In this document: piece by piece, positions 37,863-47,984 of the stretch | Layout of the letters: every line of letters starts with the position of its first letter | How positions within the stretch are numbered: the stretch's first letter is position 1 | NCBI GenBank assembly: GCA_004791255.1 | Contig: SRUQ01000001.1 | Coordinates: 496,001-560,000 of the forward strand | From: a bacterium M00.F.Ca.ET.205.01.1.1 | GTDB taxonomy: Bacteria; Pseudomonadota; Alphaproteobacteria; Rhizobiales; Rhizobiaceae | Reading direction: 5' to 3' | Length of the DNA stretch: 64,000 nucleotides | Program-made: the position numbers and the translations under genes | The notes under the pieces: model-generated | The model's input: only the letters and a program-made list of their open reading frames with translations | Told to the model about the DNA's origin: nothing | The model's database searches: none

Positions 37863-39935
37863 CTATGCCTGCCTGCTCAGCCGCCTCCTGGCGCGCTCCT
37901 GCGCGGCCAGCTGATCGCTGGGGGCGCCGGCCTGCAAAATCTGATCGATCGGCTTGGGCCGCCCGAGGAAATAGCCCTGCGCCTCGTTGCAGCCTTCGAC
38001 TTGCAGGATGGTGAGCTGGACATGCGTCTCGACGCCTTCGGCGAGAACCGGAATGTCCAGGCTGCGCCCCAGCGTCAGCACGGCCCGCACGATCGCCTTG
38101 GCCTGCGGGCTGCGCTCGACATCGGCCATGAACGAGCGGTCGAGCTTGATCTTGTCGAAGGGAAACGAGCGCAGCGTGTCGAGCGACGAATAGCCGGTGC
38201 CGAAATCGTCGATCGCTATCGTCACGCCCAGCGCCTTGATCTGGCGCAGCACGTGCAGCGTGCGGACCTTGTCGGCGACGATGGTCGATTCGGTCAGCTC
38301 GAGTTCGAGCCGTTTCGGCGACAGGCCGGTCTCTATCAGGATCTGGTGGATGAGCTTGGCGAGGTCGGCATGGGCGAACTGCACCGGCGACAGGTTAACG
38401 GCGATCTTGTAGCCATTGTCCCATGACGCCGCCTGGCGGCATGCGGTGCGCAGCACCCATTCGCCGATCGCCAGGATGGAGCCGTTCTCCTCGGCGATTG
38501 GAATGAACTCGGCCGGCGGGATCATGCCATGCACGGGATGGGTCCAGCGTAGCAGCGCCTCGTAGCCGCAGGTGGCGCCGGTGGCGACCGAGGTCTGCAC
38601 CTGGTAGAAAAGCGAAAGCTCGCCGCGCTCGATCGCCTGGCGAAGGTCGGTTGCCAGCGCGCGCCGCGCCCGTGCCGTCTCATCCATGACCGATTCGTAG
38701 AAGCAGACCGCCCGCGACACGTCGTTCTTGGCCCGGTACATGGCGAGATCGGCATTGCTGACCAGCCTTTCCCGGTCGGCGCCGTCGCGCGGATAGACGG
38801 CGACGCCGATGCTGGCGCCGGCGGCGATCTCGAAATCGTCGAGCAGTAGGGGTTCGAACAGGGACTTCTCCAGCCGCGAAACCAGGCCGAGCAGGTCGTT
38901 CTGGTCCTTGAAGCGCTTGATCGCGGCGAACTCGTCACCGCCGAGCCGGGCGACGAATTCGCCGTCGCCAGCCAGCTTCGACAGCCTGCGGGCGACGATC
39001 TTCAGCGCCTGGTCGCCGGCCGCGTGCCCCCTCAGATCGTTGATCTCCTTGAAGCGGTCGAGATCGATGACGATGACCGCCGTCATCGTTTCCTCGTCAT
39101 CATGCCCTCGCTCGATCTCATGGTCGAGGCGGTCGTTGAAGGAGACCCGGTTGGCAAGGCCGGTAAGCGAATCGTTGAGTGCGAGGTGCTGCAGCCGCTC
39201 GAAGCTCTCCAGGCGGCCGCGCTCGTCGATCAGGTAGCTGGCAAAGCCGGTGGCCGCGACGATCATGCCGACAACGGCGACCGCGACCGCCATCGCTTCG
39301 AGAATGTCGGGATTGGTGCCGGTGGTGATGAACGACAGCGGCGTCACCGCCACCGCGGCCATCGCGGTGAAATGCAGGCCGACGATCGCCAGCACCAGAA
39401 GCCCGATGCCGAGATAATGCGACCAGTTGTATGGCCGGCGCACCGCCTGGCCGATCGCCACGGCGGAAAAGACCACCGCGATCAGCACCGAAGCGGCGAT
39501 ATAGGCACCGTCCCACTCGACGATGCCGGCCACGTGATAGGCCATCATGCCGGTATAGTGCATGGCCGAAATGGCGAGGCCGACGGCGCAGCCGCCCCAT
39601 TCCGGCGCCACGCGCCGGCGCCTGGCCAGCGCCAGGGCAAAGCCGGCCCCGGTTCCGGCCATGGCGATGACCAGGGATATCATGGTCAGCGCCGGATCGA
39701 AGGTGATCGGCGCCCCCGGCTGATAGGCCAGCATGGCGATGAAATGCGTGCACCAGATCGAGGATCCGGCGGCGACCGCGGTCAGGAACAACCAGCCCCG
39801 CATCTGCAGGCCGGCGGTTTTCCTGGCGCGGTCGAGAAGGCCGATCGTCACCCAGCAGCCGGTGACGCACGTCAGCGCCGCCAGCAGGACGAGCCACAGA
39901 TTATGCTCCGTAACGATACAGGATATGACGCGCAT
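37863..39935 (-). CDS. MHYT-GGDEF-EAL cyclic-di-GMP signalling protein
   Basis: 690 residues. The N-terminal seven-helix MHYT sensor has all three motifs (THFIAM, MHYTGM, HFTAM), thought to bind a metal or diatomic gas. The GGDEF domain has an intact RLGGDEFAAI and DSLTGLANRVSF. The EAL domain has GYEALLRWTHP, ELTESTIV, DDFGTGYSSL and EGVETHVQ, so catalytic residues for hydrolysis look complete. It could make and degrade cyclic-di-GMP, with the balance set by the membrane sensor. Likely affects motility and exopolysaccharide production. Confidence 0.95.
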   Translation of the reverse strand: MRVISCIVTEHNLWLVLLAALTCVTGCWVTIGLLDRARKTAGLQMRGWLFLTAVAAGSSIWCTHFIAMLAYQPGAPITFDPALTMISLVIAMAGTGAGFALALARRRRVAPEWGGCAVGLAISAMHYTGMMAYHVAGIVEWDGAYIAASVLIAVVFSAVAIGQAVRRPYNWSHYLGIGLLVLAIVGLHFTAMAAVAVTPLSFITTGTNPDILEAMAVAVAVVGMIVAATGFASYLIDERGRLESFERLQHLALNDSLTGLANRVSFNDRLDHEIERGHDDEETMTAVIVIDLDRFKEINDLRGHAAGDQALKIVARRLSKLAGDGEFVARLGGDEFAAIKRFKDQNDLLGLVSRLEKSLFEPLLLDDFEIAAGASIGVAVYPRDGADRERLVSNADLAMYRAKNDVSRAVCFYESVMDETARARRALATDLRQAIERGELSLFYQVQTSVATGATCGYEALLRWTHPVHGMIPPAEFIPIAEENGSILAIGEWVLRTACRQAASWDNGYKIAVNLSPVQFAHADLAKLIHQILIETGLSPKRLELELTESTIVADKVRTLHVLRQIKALGVTIAIDDFGTGYSSLDTLRSFPFDKIKLDRSFMADVERSPQAKAIVRAVLTLGRSLDIPVLAEGVETHVQLTILQVEGCNEAQGYFLGRPKPIDQILQAGAPSDQLAAQERARRRLSRQA

Positions 39936-40239
39936 CGAGAATAGCCCAGGCCCGAGAGGTCCCGCGGGAAGGCGGGCGAACCCGCTCCGGCACGGGTCAT
40001 CTGCCGGCGCGGTTCCGGCGTTGTCTTAGCCGTGGGGCGTGAAAACTTGCTTAAATCCTCCCGTCGAATACAGCCTTTGATTGTATCAGGTTGTTTTCCA
40101 GCGCGGAGTCACGGCTCCGCCAGGCACTGGACCAGACATCTGGCGCCGCGCCTGCTTGCTCGCTTTGCCGATCCTGCTAAAAGGCGCTCCGACAATCCGT
40201 GACGCCGGCTTCAGGCGTCCGCTTTTCGACGGAGCAGAA
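39936..40239. other. Upstream region of argG
   Basis: About 300 bases between divergent genes. It must contain both promoters. ACTTGCTTAAATCC near 40045 is a possible -35 region for argG, but no -10 stands out. The plus frame open from 40081 lacks a ribosome site and is not counted as coding. Confidence 0.4.
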
Positions 40240-41463
<1,224 letters not shown>

Positions 41464-41468
41464 TTCGG

Positions 41469-42008
41469 ATGCGTGGCCTCGGTCGTTGCCTCAGGCTCGG
41501 TCGATGCCTGGCGCCGCTGGTTCTTCTGGCGACGCCGGCAGGCAGCCAGGAGTTCGACCCGGCCTCGCTCGACCTTGCCGCACTGATCGAATGCCGGGCG
41601 GATGTGCCGGCCTATAACGAGTTTGCGCTTTGGCTGTCCGGCGCACCAGGTGCCGTGGAAACGCTTGGCTGGAAGAAGGTTGCATCAGGCAATCCGTTTC
41701 TCAGCCAATACGAACTGCCGGCCGAAATCCGGGTCTTCGGCCGTGAGACGCGATCAATCGTCTTTACCGCTTCCGGGCCGATGGCCGTGCTCGATGGCAT
41801 TGGCGCGCCGGATCTTGCCAGAGAGCTCGATGTCATCTCCGTCATGTCGACGCCGGAAAAATTCCTTGGCGAGAAGGTCGTTGGCAAAAACACCGAGAAT
41901 ACGGATGGATTGACCTACGCCACGAACATTACGCTCAACGTCTCGACTGTCGGGTCACACCCCGGCAAGACGCTGGCGGGCTGCTCCTACGCGCTCGACG
42001 TGAAATAG
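41469..42008 (+). CDS. Exported protein of unknown function behind argG
   Basis: 179 residues. Signal-like N-terminus (LAPLVLLATPAGSQEFDPAS) followed by a globular part with a repeated ETLGWKKVASGNPFL pattern and VSTVGSHPGKTLAGCSYALD at the end, which may be disulphide-linked with Cys43. No family is recognised. Only five bases from argG and terminated by a strong hairpin, so it is probably cotranscribed. Confidence 0.6.
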   Translation: MRGLGRCLRLGRCLAPLVLLATPAGSQEFDPASLDLAALIECRADVPAYNEFALWLSGAPGAVETLGWKKVASGNPFLSQYELPAEIRVFGRETRSIVFTASGPMAVLDGIGAPDLARELDVISVMSTPEKFLGEKVVGKNTENTDGLTYATNITLNVSTVGSHPGKTLAGCSYALDVK

Positions 42009-42043
42009 AAAACCCGGCCTCAGTTCACTGAGGCCGGGTTTTT
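42009..42043. terminator. Bidirectional terminator between convergent genes
   Basis: A 14-base-pair stem AAACCCGGCCTCAG/CTGAGGCCGGGTTT with a 4-base loop, A-rich on one side and TTTTT on the other. It serves the exported protein on the plus strand and the transglycosylase (27 bases away) on the minus strand. Confidence 0.92.
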
Positions 42044-42069
42044 CGTTCAATCCAAAACCGTTCGATCAA

Positions 42070-42870
42070 TCAATCGCCGTCGATTGCCGTGGCGATGCGG
42101 GCGATGGCCTGCTGATAGACGTTTGCGGAATTCCAGCCGGCAATGGCGCCGATGTTGGACTGCGCGCTCCCGCCGGCCCGCCAGCCGTGCCCCTTGAGGA
42201 AGTTGGCGGTGGAGGCCAGCGCGGTGTTCTTGTCGCGCAGGTTTCCGCTGCCCACGCCATACTTCAACACGTTTCCGGGCAGGAACTGCGTGTGGCCGAT
42301 TTCGCCATGCATGGCGCCGACAGACGAAGAGCTCAACGCGCCGCGGTCAACCAGCTTCAGCGCTGCAATGGCATGCGGGTGGAAGAAGTCGGGACGGCGG
42401 CAGTCATAGGCAAGCGTCAAAATGGCCGAGACCGTATTCTGGTTGCCCATGGAGGCGCCAAAGCCGGTCTCCATGCCCCAGATGGCGAGCAGCACGCCGG
42501 GCGAGACGCCGTAATTGTTTTCGATCTGGCCGAACAGCGCCGCGTTCGATTTCTTCAGCGAACGGCCCTTGGAAATAATCGCCGATGCGCCGCGGCGCTT
42601 CATGAAATCGTCCACCGAGCCGCTGAACGCTTTATGGATGGCGCGGTCGGCGGCGATCGTCCTGGTTGCATAGGTCGCGCCGGCCAAAGCGGACAGCCCC
42701 CTGGCGCCTACGCCTTCGCTCTTGGCCTGTGCGGCGAAGTCCTGCTTCCAAGCATCGAAGCCGGCGCCGTTTTTGCCGCAGCTGCCCGCCGCCTGCGCGC
42801 CCGTCGCCAGCGCAAGCACCGCCATTACAGTGGCCGCTGCAAACATTCTTCCCTTGGCAAGAAATGCCAT
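42070..42870 (-). CDS. Lytic murein transglycosylase, MltB family
   Basis: 266 residues. Signal peptide with VMAVLALATGAQAAGSCG; the possible lipobox position lacks a clear Cys, so probably soluble periplasmic. The catalytic Glu is in LAIWGMETGFGASMGN and the second motif is GEIGHTQFLPGNVLKYG, both of the MltB/SltB (GH103) family. It cleaves glycan strands with formation of 1,6-anhydro-muramic acid. It lacks the C-terminal peptidoglycan-binding domain of larger relatives. GGAGAGAACAAC precedes the ATG. Confidence 0.92.
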   Translation of the reverse strand: MAFLAKGRMFAAATVMAVLALATGAQAAGSCGKNGAGFDAWKQDFAAQAKSEGVGARGLSALAGATYATRTIAADRAIHKAFSGSVDDFMKRRGASAIISKGRSLKKSNAALFGQIENNYGVSPGVLLAIWGMETGFGASMGNQNTVSAILTLAYDCRRPDFFHPHAIAALKLVDRGALSSSSVGAMHGEIGHTQFLPGNVLKYGVGSGNLRDKNTALASTANFLKGHGWRAGGSAQSNIGAIAGWNSANVYQQAIARIATAIDGD

Positions 42871-43033
42871 GTTGTTCTCTCCTGAGTTGCCTGAATCACG
42901 TCCCGGTGGCGAATTTGCCAGCGAAACGCCCGGTTGTCACTGTCAAGAAGTGTTTACGCTTCCCCGAGCGCCGTACTGGCGAATGCCTTGGAATTTGCCT
43001 ACGATCAAGCGCTTATTGTGGCGAGGGCTCGGC

Positions 43034-44281
43034 ATGGAAGACGTTGATGTCGCAATCATCGGCGCCGGCTCGGCGGGACTTGCCGCAGCCAGGACGCTGC
43101 AGGCGACCGGCTTTTCCTTCCGGGTTCTCGAAGCGATGGACCGCATCGGCGGCCGCGCATGGACCAGCGACCAGCATTTCGGCGTGCCCTTCGACATCGG
43201 CTGCGCCTGGCTGCACGCCGCCGACCGCAACCCCTATTTTCCCGAAGCCCAGGCGGCCGGCTGGACGCTGCACCACCACGACATGAACGTCGACCACCTC
43301 TACTACCGCAAGCGCAAGGCGAGCGAGGCGGAAGAGGCCGAGATGAAGGCCGCCGATGCCCGGCTGTTCGAGTTGCTGGCCAGGCATGAGGTCAAGGAGG
43401 GCGACGACGACCGCCTGTCGGCGCTGCTCGCCAAGGGCCAGGCGCCGCGCGCCGCCGCCACCTTCGCCGGGCCGATGGATTTCGGCGCCGACGAGGACGA
43501 GATTTCGATCCGCGATTTTCAGGTCGCCGCCGATCTCGATCCCAACTACTTCACCAAGGAGGGGTTGGGCGCGCTGGTGGCACGGTTCGGCGCTGGCGTG
43601 CCGGTCGACCTGTCGACGCCGGTGCGCAAGATACTCTGGGACGTGCCGGGCGTTGCCTGCGTCACCGATCGCGGCACCTTGCGCGCCAGGGCGGCGATCG
43701 TCACCGCCTCGCCGGCGGTATTGGCCTTCGAGGAGATCGCCTTCTCGCCCGAACTGCCCGATACGCATTTCGGCGCCTTCTTTGATCTGCCGATGGGCAT
43801 GCTGACCAAGCTGCCAGTGGAGATCAAAGGCACTCGGCTGGGGCTGCAGCCCTTCGACGACCTGCTGATCGAGCGCATGGCCAGGCACGACATCTATTTC
43901 CTCTGCTTCCCCTTCGATCTCGATTTGATGGTCGGCTTCGTCGGCGGCGATTTCGCCTGGGAAATCTCGGCTGCGGGCGAGGCGGCGGGCATCGACTTCG
44001 TCGTCGACCGGCTGTGCGGCATCTTCGGCGGGGATGTCCGGAAAAATGTCGGGCGCGCCATGATGACCAATTGGGGCGGCGAGCGCTTCGTGCGCGGCGC
44101 CTATGCGGCGGCCCGCCCCGGCCGCTCGCAGGCCCGCGCCGCGCTGATGCAGCCGGTGGCCGACAAGATCTTTTTCGCCGGCGAACATGTCGCCGGTCCG
44201 CTGATCCAGACCTGCGGCGGCGCGCGCCTGTCCGGCGAAGCTGTGGCCAGACAGGTTGCCGCGCAGCTTGCGGCGAAATAG
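43034..44281 (+). CDS. Flavin monoamine oxidase family protein
   Basis: 415 residues. FAD-binding VDVAIIGAGSAGLAAARTLQ, the second dinucleotide contact VLEAMDRIGGRAWTSDQHFG, and the C-terminal FFAGEHVAGPLIQTCGGARL typical of monoamine and polyamine oxidases. Start chosen at 43034 (GAGGGCTCGGC upstream); the open frame upstream does not look coding. Substrate unknown. The long open frame on the opposite strand is a composition artefact. Confidence 0.9.
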   Translation: MEDVDVAIIGAGSAGLAAARTLQATGFSFRVLEAMDRIGGRAWTSDQHFGVPFDIGCAWLHAADRNPYFPEAQAAGWTLHHHDMNVDHLYYRKRKASEAEEAEMKAADARLFELLARHEVKEGDDDRLSALLAKGQAPRAAATFAGPMDFGADEDEISIRDFQVAADLDPNYFTKEGLGALVARFGAGVPVDLSTPVRKILWDVPGVACVTDRGTLRARAAIVTASPAVLAFEEIAFSPELPDTHFGAFFDLPMGMLTKLPVEIKGTRLGLQPFDDLLIERMARHDIYFLCFPFDLDLMVGFVGGDFAWEISAAGEAAGIDFVVDRLCGIFGGDVRKNVGRAMMTNWGGERFVRGAYAAARPGRSQARAALMQPVADKIFFAGEHVAGPLIQTCGGARLSGEAVARQVAAQLAAK

Positions 44282-44356
44282 CGGGGTTGCCGTGGGGAAC
44301 GCGGGCCTCTGATAGGCGTTGGGGACAGCCTGCCCGCCTGAAGGTTTGAGACTGAA

Positions 44357-45454
44357 ATGAAGCTCTTCGACTGCCCGCATTGCCGCCATCGTCTCTATTT
44401 CGAGAACGCGCAGTGCCTGAACTGTTCCAGCCTCGTGCTCTACGACCCCGACCATGCGTGCTTCGCGCTGGCGGGGGCGGACGGCGCCCTCGCCTGCACC
44501 AACGCCGATGAATGCGCCTGCAACTGGCGGGCCGAACCTGGACAGGCGTTTTGCCGGGCCTGCGCGCTCAACCAGCTGATCCCCGATCTCTCGGTGGACG
44601 GCAATCGTAGCCGCTGGATCCGCGTCGAGGCAGCGAAGAAGCGCGCCATCTATTCGCTGCTCGCCTTCGGCCTGCCGGTGGCCCCCAAGCAGAATCCCGG
44701 CGACGAGGCCGGCCTTGCCTTCGACTTCCTCGCCGATCCGATCGGCGGCGGCCCAGGCGGCGAACACATCCTGACCGGCCACGACAATGGCCTGATCACG
44801 CTCAACGTCGCCGAAGCCGATTCCGCCGAACGCGAGAAGCGGCGCGTCGAGATGGGCGAGAACTATCGCACCTTGCTCGGCCATTTCCGCCACGAACTCG
44901 GCCACTATTACTGGGACCGCCTGATCCGCGACGATGCGCAGAGGCTGGAGGCCTTTCGCGCTTTGTTCGGCGACGAGCGTGCCGGCTACGAACAGGCGCT
45001 GAACAACCACTACGCCAACGGCGCACCGCCCGACTGGCAGCAAGGCCACATCTCGGCCTATGCCACCTCGCATCCCTGGGAGGACTGGGCGGAAACCTGG
45101 GCCCACCATCTGCACATCACCGACACGCTGGAAATGGTCCATGCGCTGAACTTCCCGCTCGGCCGGCTGGAGACGGTGGAAGCCAATGATTTGCCGCGAA
45201 GCGACACCGGCGGGGTTCTTCAGGCGGCGCCAGCCGAGCCGGCGCAGGCGCATGAGCCCTTCGAAAAGATCCTGGCTCGCTGGCTGGTGCTGTCGGAAGC
45301 CTCCAATTCGATCAACCGCTGCATGGGCCTGCCCGACCTCTACCCCTTCGTCATTTCGGACAGGACAGCGGGGAAATTGGCCTTTGTTCACGAGCTTGTG
45401 ACCGGTTTGCCGAAAGATGCGGGAACAAATCGTGAGTTGGCGCGGGCATTTTAG
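44357..45454 (+). CDS. Putative zinc-binding metallopeptidase (DUF2248/Peptidase_Mx-type)
   Basis: 365 residues. An N-terminal zinc ribbon (CPHCR ... CLNC, Cys6/9/20/23) with a second cysteine cluster (CTNADECACNW ... CRACAL), then a peptidase domain with HFRHELGHYYWDRL (HExxH at 179-183) and a downstream EDWAETWAHHLHI. This arrangement is found in small proteins clustered with transglutaminase-like and alpha-E genes, but those are not here. Target unknown; cytosolic. Confidence 0.88.
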   Translation: MKLFDCPHCRHRLYFENAQCLNCSSLVLYDPDHACFALAGADGALACTNADECACNWRAEPGQAFCRACALNQLIPDLSVDGNRSRWIRVEAAKKRAIYSLLAFGLPVAPKQNPGDEAGLAFDFLADPIGGGPGGEHILTGHDNGLITLNVAEADSAEREKRRVEMGENYRTLLGHFRHELGHYYWDRLIRDDAQRLEAFRALFGDERAGYEQALNNHYANGAPPDWQQGHISAYATSHPWEDWAETWAHHLHITDTLEMVHALNFPLGRLETVEANDLPRSDTGGVLQAAPAEPAQAHEPFEKILARWLVLSEASNSINRCMGLPDLYPFVISDRTAGKLAFVHELVTGLPKDAGTNRELARAF

Positions 45455-45517
45455 CCGGAACGCATGCGCCGCTGTCCCGTTTTCACCGCCGAGGGACCAT
45501 GAAAACGGAGAGAAGCC

Positions 45518-46123
45518 ATGAAATCCGCATTGTTGCCCGCGGTCGCCGGACTGCTCATGATCGCGTCGGGTGCCGCCTTGGCCGACACGCCGGTCTCCGC
45601 CGTCACCGATCTCAACGTGCGCGCCGGCCCCGGCCCGCAATATCCCGTGATCGGCGTGCTGGCCGCCGGCCAGTCGGCGACGCTCAATGGCTGCATCGAA
45701 AACAGCAAATGGTGCACCATCGCCGAAGCCGGCGGGCAGGGCTGGGTCTATTCGGACTATGTGACTGCCGATTTTGGCGGCAGCCGGGTGGTTTTGACGC
45801 AACGCCCGCATGGCTCCCGCGTCGCGGTCGTCCCACCGCCCGACGACATCGGCGATTATCCCGAAAACTATACCGGCTCGATCATATCTGGCGAACCGGT
45901 CGAGGACGCCATCCCGCGGCCGCCGGCCGAGGTGCGGACCTATGTCGACACGCATCGCCTCGACCCGGTCTATCTCGACGGCGAGGTGGTGACGGGCGCC
46001 GTCCTCCCTGAAAGCGTCGAACTGCGCGAAATTCCTGACTACAATTATCGCTATGTCTATGTGAACGGCCAGCCGGCGCTGATCGATCCGCAGACGCGGC
46101 GCATCATGTACGTGGTTCGGTAA
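45518..46123 (+). CDS. Exported SH3-domain protein with DUF1236-type C-terminus
   Basis: 201 residues. Signal peptide (MKSALLPAVAGLLMIASGAA, cleavage after LADTP), a bacterial SH3 domain at about 25-90 (LNVRAGPGPQYPVIGVL ... GWVYSDYV), and a C-terminal region EIPDYNYRYVYVNGQPALID characteristic of DUF1236. Such proteins are envelope-located and may bind cell-wall peptides. A hairpin lies seven bases downstream. Confidence 0.85.
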   Translation: MKSALLPAVAGLLMIASGAALADTPVSAVTDLNVRAGPGPQYPVIGVLAAGQSATLNGCIENSKWCTIAEAGGQGWVYSDYVTADFGGSRVVLTQRPHGSRVAVVPPPDDIGDYPENYTGSIISGEPVEDAIPRPPAEVRTYVDTHRLDPVYLDGEVVTGAVLPESVELREIPDYNYRYVYVNGQPALIDPQTRRIMYVVR

Positions 46124-46129
46124 AGTCCT

Positions 46130-46162
46130 GCCCAGGCGCCTGCGACAGGTTGGCGCCTGGGC
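46130..46162. terminator. Hairpin downstream of the SH3 gene
   Basis: An 11-base-pair stem GCCCAGGCGCC/GGCGCCTGGGC with an 11-base loop. There is no T tract after it, so it is a possible transcript end or stabiliser. Confidence 0.45.
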
Positions 46163-46292
46163 ATGCGAGATCCGGTGTGCCGTAGCGTGATGCGCGCTTG
46201 CGGGAGCAGGATTTCCTTCGCGGAAATCGATTCCGATTCTGAAGTCCATCGGCTAGATCAGGCTGGTTGCTGGATTCGGCAAAGGAGCCCGC

Positions 46293-47252
46293 GTGACGTC
46301 AGACCCCGCCGCCTTCGAGCGCTACCGGCAATCGCCTAACGCCAGGACGACCTTGCCGCGCCTTTTGCTGGGGACGCTTATCGTCGTCGTCTTGTGGGCG
46401 GCAACGACCGCGGCGGTTCTTTACGGCGGCACCTATCTCTTTATCACCTGGCAGGCGGGGGCTCCGCCGGCTGGCGGCGTGATGCAAGGCTTCCTCGCCT
46501 CGCCCATCGGCATCCTCAGCGCGCTCACGTCCTTCGCCGGCATCTGGATCGGCCTGTGGATCGCCATGCGCTGGGTGCATCGCGAGAAGCTGTCGGCGCT
46601 GCTTGGCGCCAGCCGGCGCGTGTCGCGCTCGGGCTTCATCAAGGGCCTGGTGGCGGTACTTGTCACTTCGCTCGTTTCTGAAATCCTGCTCTATCTGCTG
46701 CAGCCGGAGATCGCGCGCGGCACGATCAGCCTGTCGTCCTGGCTACTGTTCCTGATCCCGATCGTCGCGCTCACTTTGCTGCAGACATCATCCGAAGAGG
46801 TGCTGTTTCGCGGCTACCTTCTGCGCGGTCTGGCCTACCGCTTCAAAAGCCCGTTCATCTGGGCGCTGCTGCCTGGCCTGCTGTTCACCTCGCTGCACTG
46901 GAGCAACACGTCCGCAGCCATCAATGCTTGCGTGCTGGCCTCGATCGCCGCCTTCGCGCTGCTCCTGACGCTTGTCGTCTACGCCACCGGCAATCTCGGC
47001 GCCGCCCTTGGCGCCCATCTCGGCAACAATCTGACCGGCTTCCTGCTGATCTCCCACCAGGAAAGCTACAATTCCTTCGCCCTGTTCAACGCCGCGCCGC
47101 TCGAAGGGCCGGGCTGGACGACGGTGGATGCGGCGCTGATCGCGCTGATCGGCATCGGCTGCAGCCTGCTGACCGTCGCGCTGCTCCTGCACCCGCGCTC
47201 GCCGCTGAAGATCACGGCGGATCTTCCGGAAGCGGACGAGGCGAGACGATAG
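46293..47252 (+). CDS. CPBP-family intramembrane metalloprotease
   Basis: 319 residues with about eight membrane segments. SSEEVLFRGYLLRGL (EExxxR, about 167-177), LLFTSLHWSN (first His) and GAHLGNNLTG (second His motif) are the catalytic signature of the Abi/CAAX-like protease family. GTG start with AAAGGAG at 5-base spacing. Function in this organism unknown; relatives process membrane proteins or confer bacteriocin immunity. The next genes form a toxin-antitoxin pair 73 bases downstream. Confidence 0.88.
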   Translation: MTSDPAAFERYRQSPNARTTLPRLLLGTLIVVVLWAATTAAVLYGGTYLFITWQAGAPPAGGVMQGFLASPIGILSALTSFAGIWIGLWIAMRWVHREKLSALLGASRRVSRSGFIKGLVAVLVTSLVSEILLYLLQPEIARGTISLSSWLLFLIPIVALTLLQTSSEEVLFRGYLLRGLAYRFKSPFIWALLPGLLFTSLHWSNTSAAINACVLASIAAFALLLTLVVYATGNLGAALGAHLGNNLTGFLLISHQESYNSFALFNAAPLEGPGWTTVDAALIALIGIGCSLLTVALLLHPRSPLKITADLPEADEARR

Positions 47253-47283
47253 GAGTTCGGCACGAAGGGTATGCATTGCGAGC

Positions 47284-47301
47284 TGTGAATTATTTTTCAC
47301 A
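47284..47301. promoter_or_regulatory. Inverted-repeat operator candidate 1 of the toxin-antitoxin pair
   Basis: TGTGAATTATTTTTCACA: perfect arms TGTGAA/TTCACA. A second site of the same type (TGTGA-N8-TCACA) lies 40 bases downstream, a spacing of about four helical turns, which suggests cooperative binding by the antitoxin. Confidence 0.55.
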
Positions 47302-47307
47302 CACAGC

Positions 47308-47336
47308 TTGGCACACTCGAACATGTGACCTATAGT
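47308..47336 (+). promoter_or_regulatory. Candidate promoter of the toxin-antitoxin pair
   Basis: TTGGCA at 47308-47313, 17-base spacer, TATAGT at 47331-47336. The -10 lies inside operator 2, which fits autoregulation, but the transcript would then start after the only in-frame GTG of the toxin ORF at 47325. Confidence 0.45.
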
Positions 47337-47341
47337 TCACA
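47324..47341. promoter_or_regulatory. Inverted-repeat operator candidate 2
   Basis: TGTGACCTATAGTTCACA with arms TGTGA/TCACA separated by eight bases, matching site 1. It overlaps the toxin ORF start. Confidence 0.55.
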
Positions 47342-47630
47342 TGTAATCGAAGTTCGCCAAACCTCGGACTTCCGCGACTGGCTCAATGGCCTGAAAGACA
47401 AACGAGCTGTTGAGAAGATCGCGATCCGCATCGCCCGTGTTCAATCCGGCCTTTTCGGCGACGCGAAATACTTTGATGGCATCGGCGAGCTTCGGTTGGA
47501 TATCGGACCCGGATACCGGCTCTATTTCGTCAGGCGCGGCAACGAAATCATCATCTTGCTTTGCGGCGGCGACAGATCGAACCAAGGCCGAGACATCAAG
47601 AAGGCCCTCCAGATGGCCAAGGAACTATGA
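47325..47630 (+). CDS. RelE/HigB-like toxin
   Basis: 101 residues at most. EVRQTSDFRDWLNGLKDKRA, DIGPGYRLYFVRRGNEIIIL and CGGDRSNQGRDIKKALQMAKEL are those of the HigB/addiction-module killer family, ribosome-dependent mRNA interferases. The start is unclear: the ORF opens with GTG at 47325 inside an operator and just before a plausible transcript start. Related proteins typically begin right before VIEVRQT, where no ATG/GTG is in frame. The stop overlaps the antitoxin ATG. Confidence 0.82.
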   Translation: MTYSSHVIEVRQTSDFRDWLNGLKDKRAVEKIAIRIARVQSGLFGDAKYFDGIGELRLDIGPGYRLYFVRRGNEIIILLCGGDRSNQGRDIKKALQMAKEL

Positions 47631-47920
47631 CCATGCCAATCGAAACCGTTGCCTTCGATCCCGCTGAACATCTTGGCAGCGCCGAGGGGCAGGCTGAACT
47701 GCTGGCGGATGCCTTTGCAAGCGGCGACCCCAGCTATATTGCAAATGCACTTGGCATCGTTGCCCGTGCGCGCGGCATGACGGCTGTCGCGAAGGAAGCA
47801 GGCGTCACCCGGGAAGCCCTGTACAAGGCACTGAGCCCCGACGGCGACCCGCGCCTCTCGACGCTGCTCGGTGTCACCAAGGCGCTCGGAGTTAAGCTCA
47901 CGGCCGAACCGGTCAGATGA
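47627..47920 (+). CDS. HigA-like antitoxin (addiction module antidote)
   Basis: 97 residues. An N-terminal acidic segment FDPAEHLGSAEGQAELLADA followed by a helix-turn-helix (MTAVAKEAGVTREALYKALS). The protein should neutralise the toxin and bind the operators upstream. The toxin-first order is normal for HigBA. ATG 47627 overlaps the toxin stop (ATGA); a second ATG at 47633 is an alternative. Confidence 0.85.
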   Translation: MTMPIETVAFDPAEHLGSAEGQAELLADAFASGDPSYIANALGIVARARGMTAVAKEAGVTREALYKALSPDGDPRLSTLLGVTKALGVKLTAEPVR

Positions 47921-47949
47921 TCCGCGTGGTCGCGAAAGGCCTGCTGTAC

Positions 47950-47978
47950 TTGACTCTTCGGCCGTTTTCCTGTCTACA
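47950..47978 (+). promoter_or_regulatory. Promoter candidate upstream of the ffh leader
   Basis: TTGACT at 47950-47955, a 17-base spacer and TCTACA at 47973-47978. This is the best sigma-70-like match in the region and would start a transcript near 47985. Confidence 0.5.
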
Positions 47979-47984
47979 CGCCCC

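Noticed and set aside
43013..46249. A 1078-codon open frame on the minus strand
   Set aside because: It lies antisense to the amine oxidase, zinc peptidase and SH3 genes, all with clear motifs. Long antisense frames arise from the G+C-rich third-position bias; the translation is Arg/Gly/Ala/His-rich and matches nothing.
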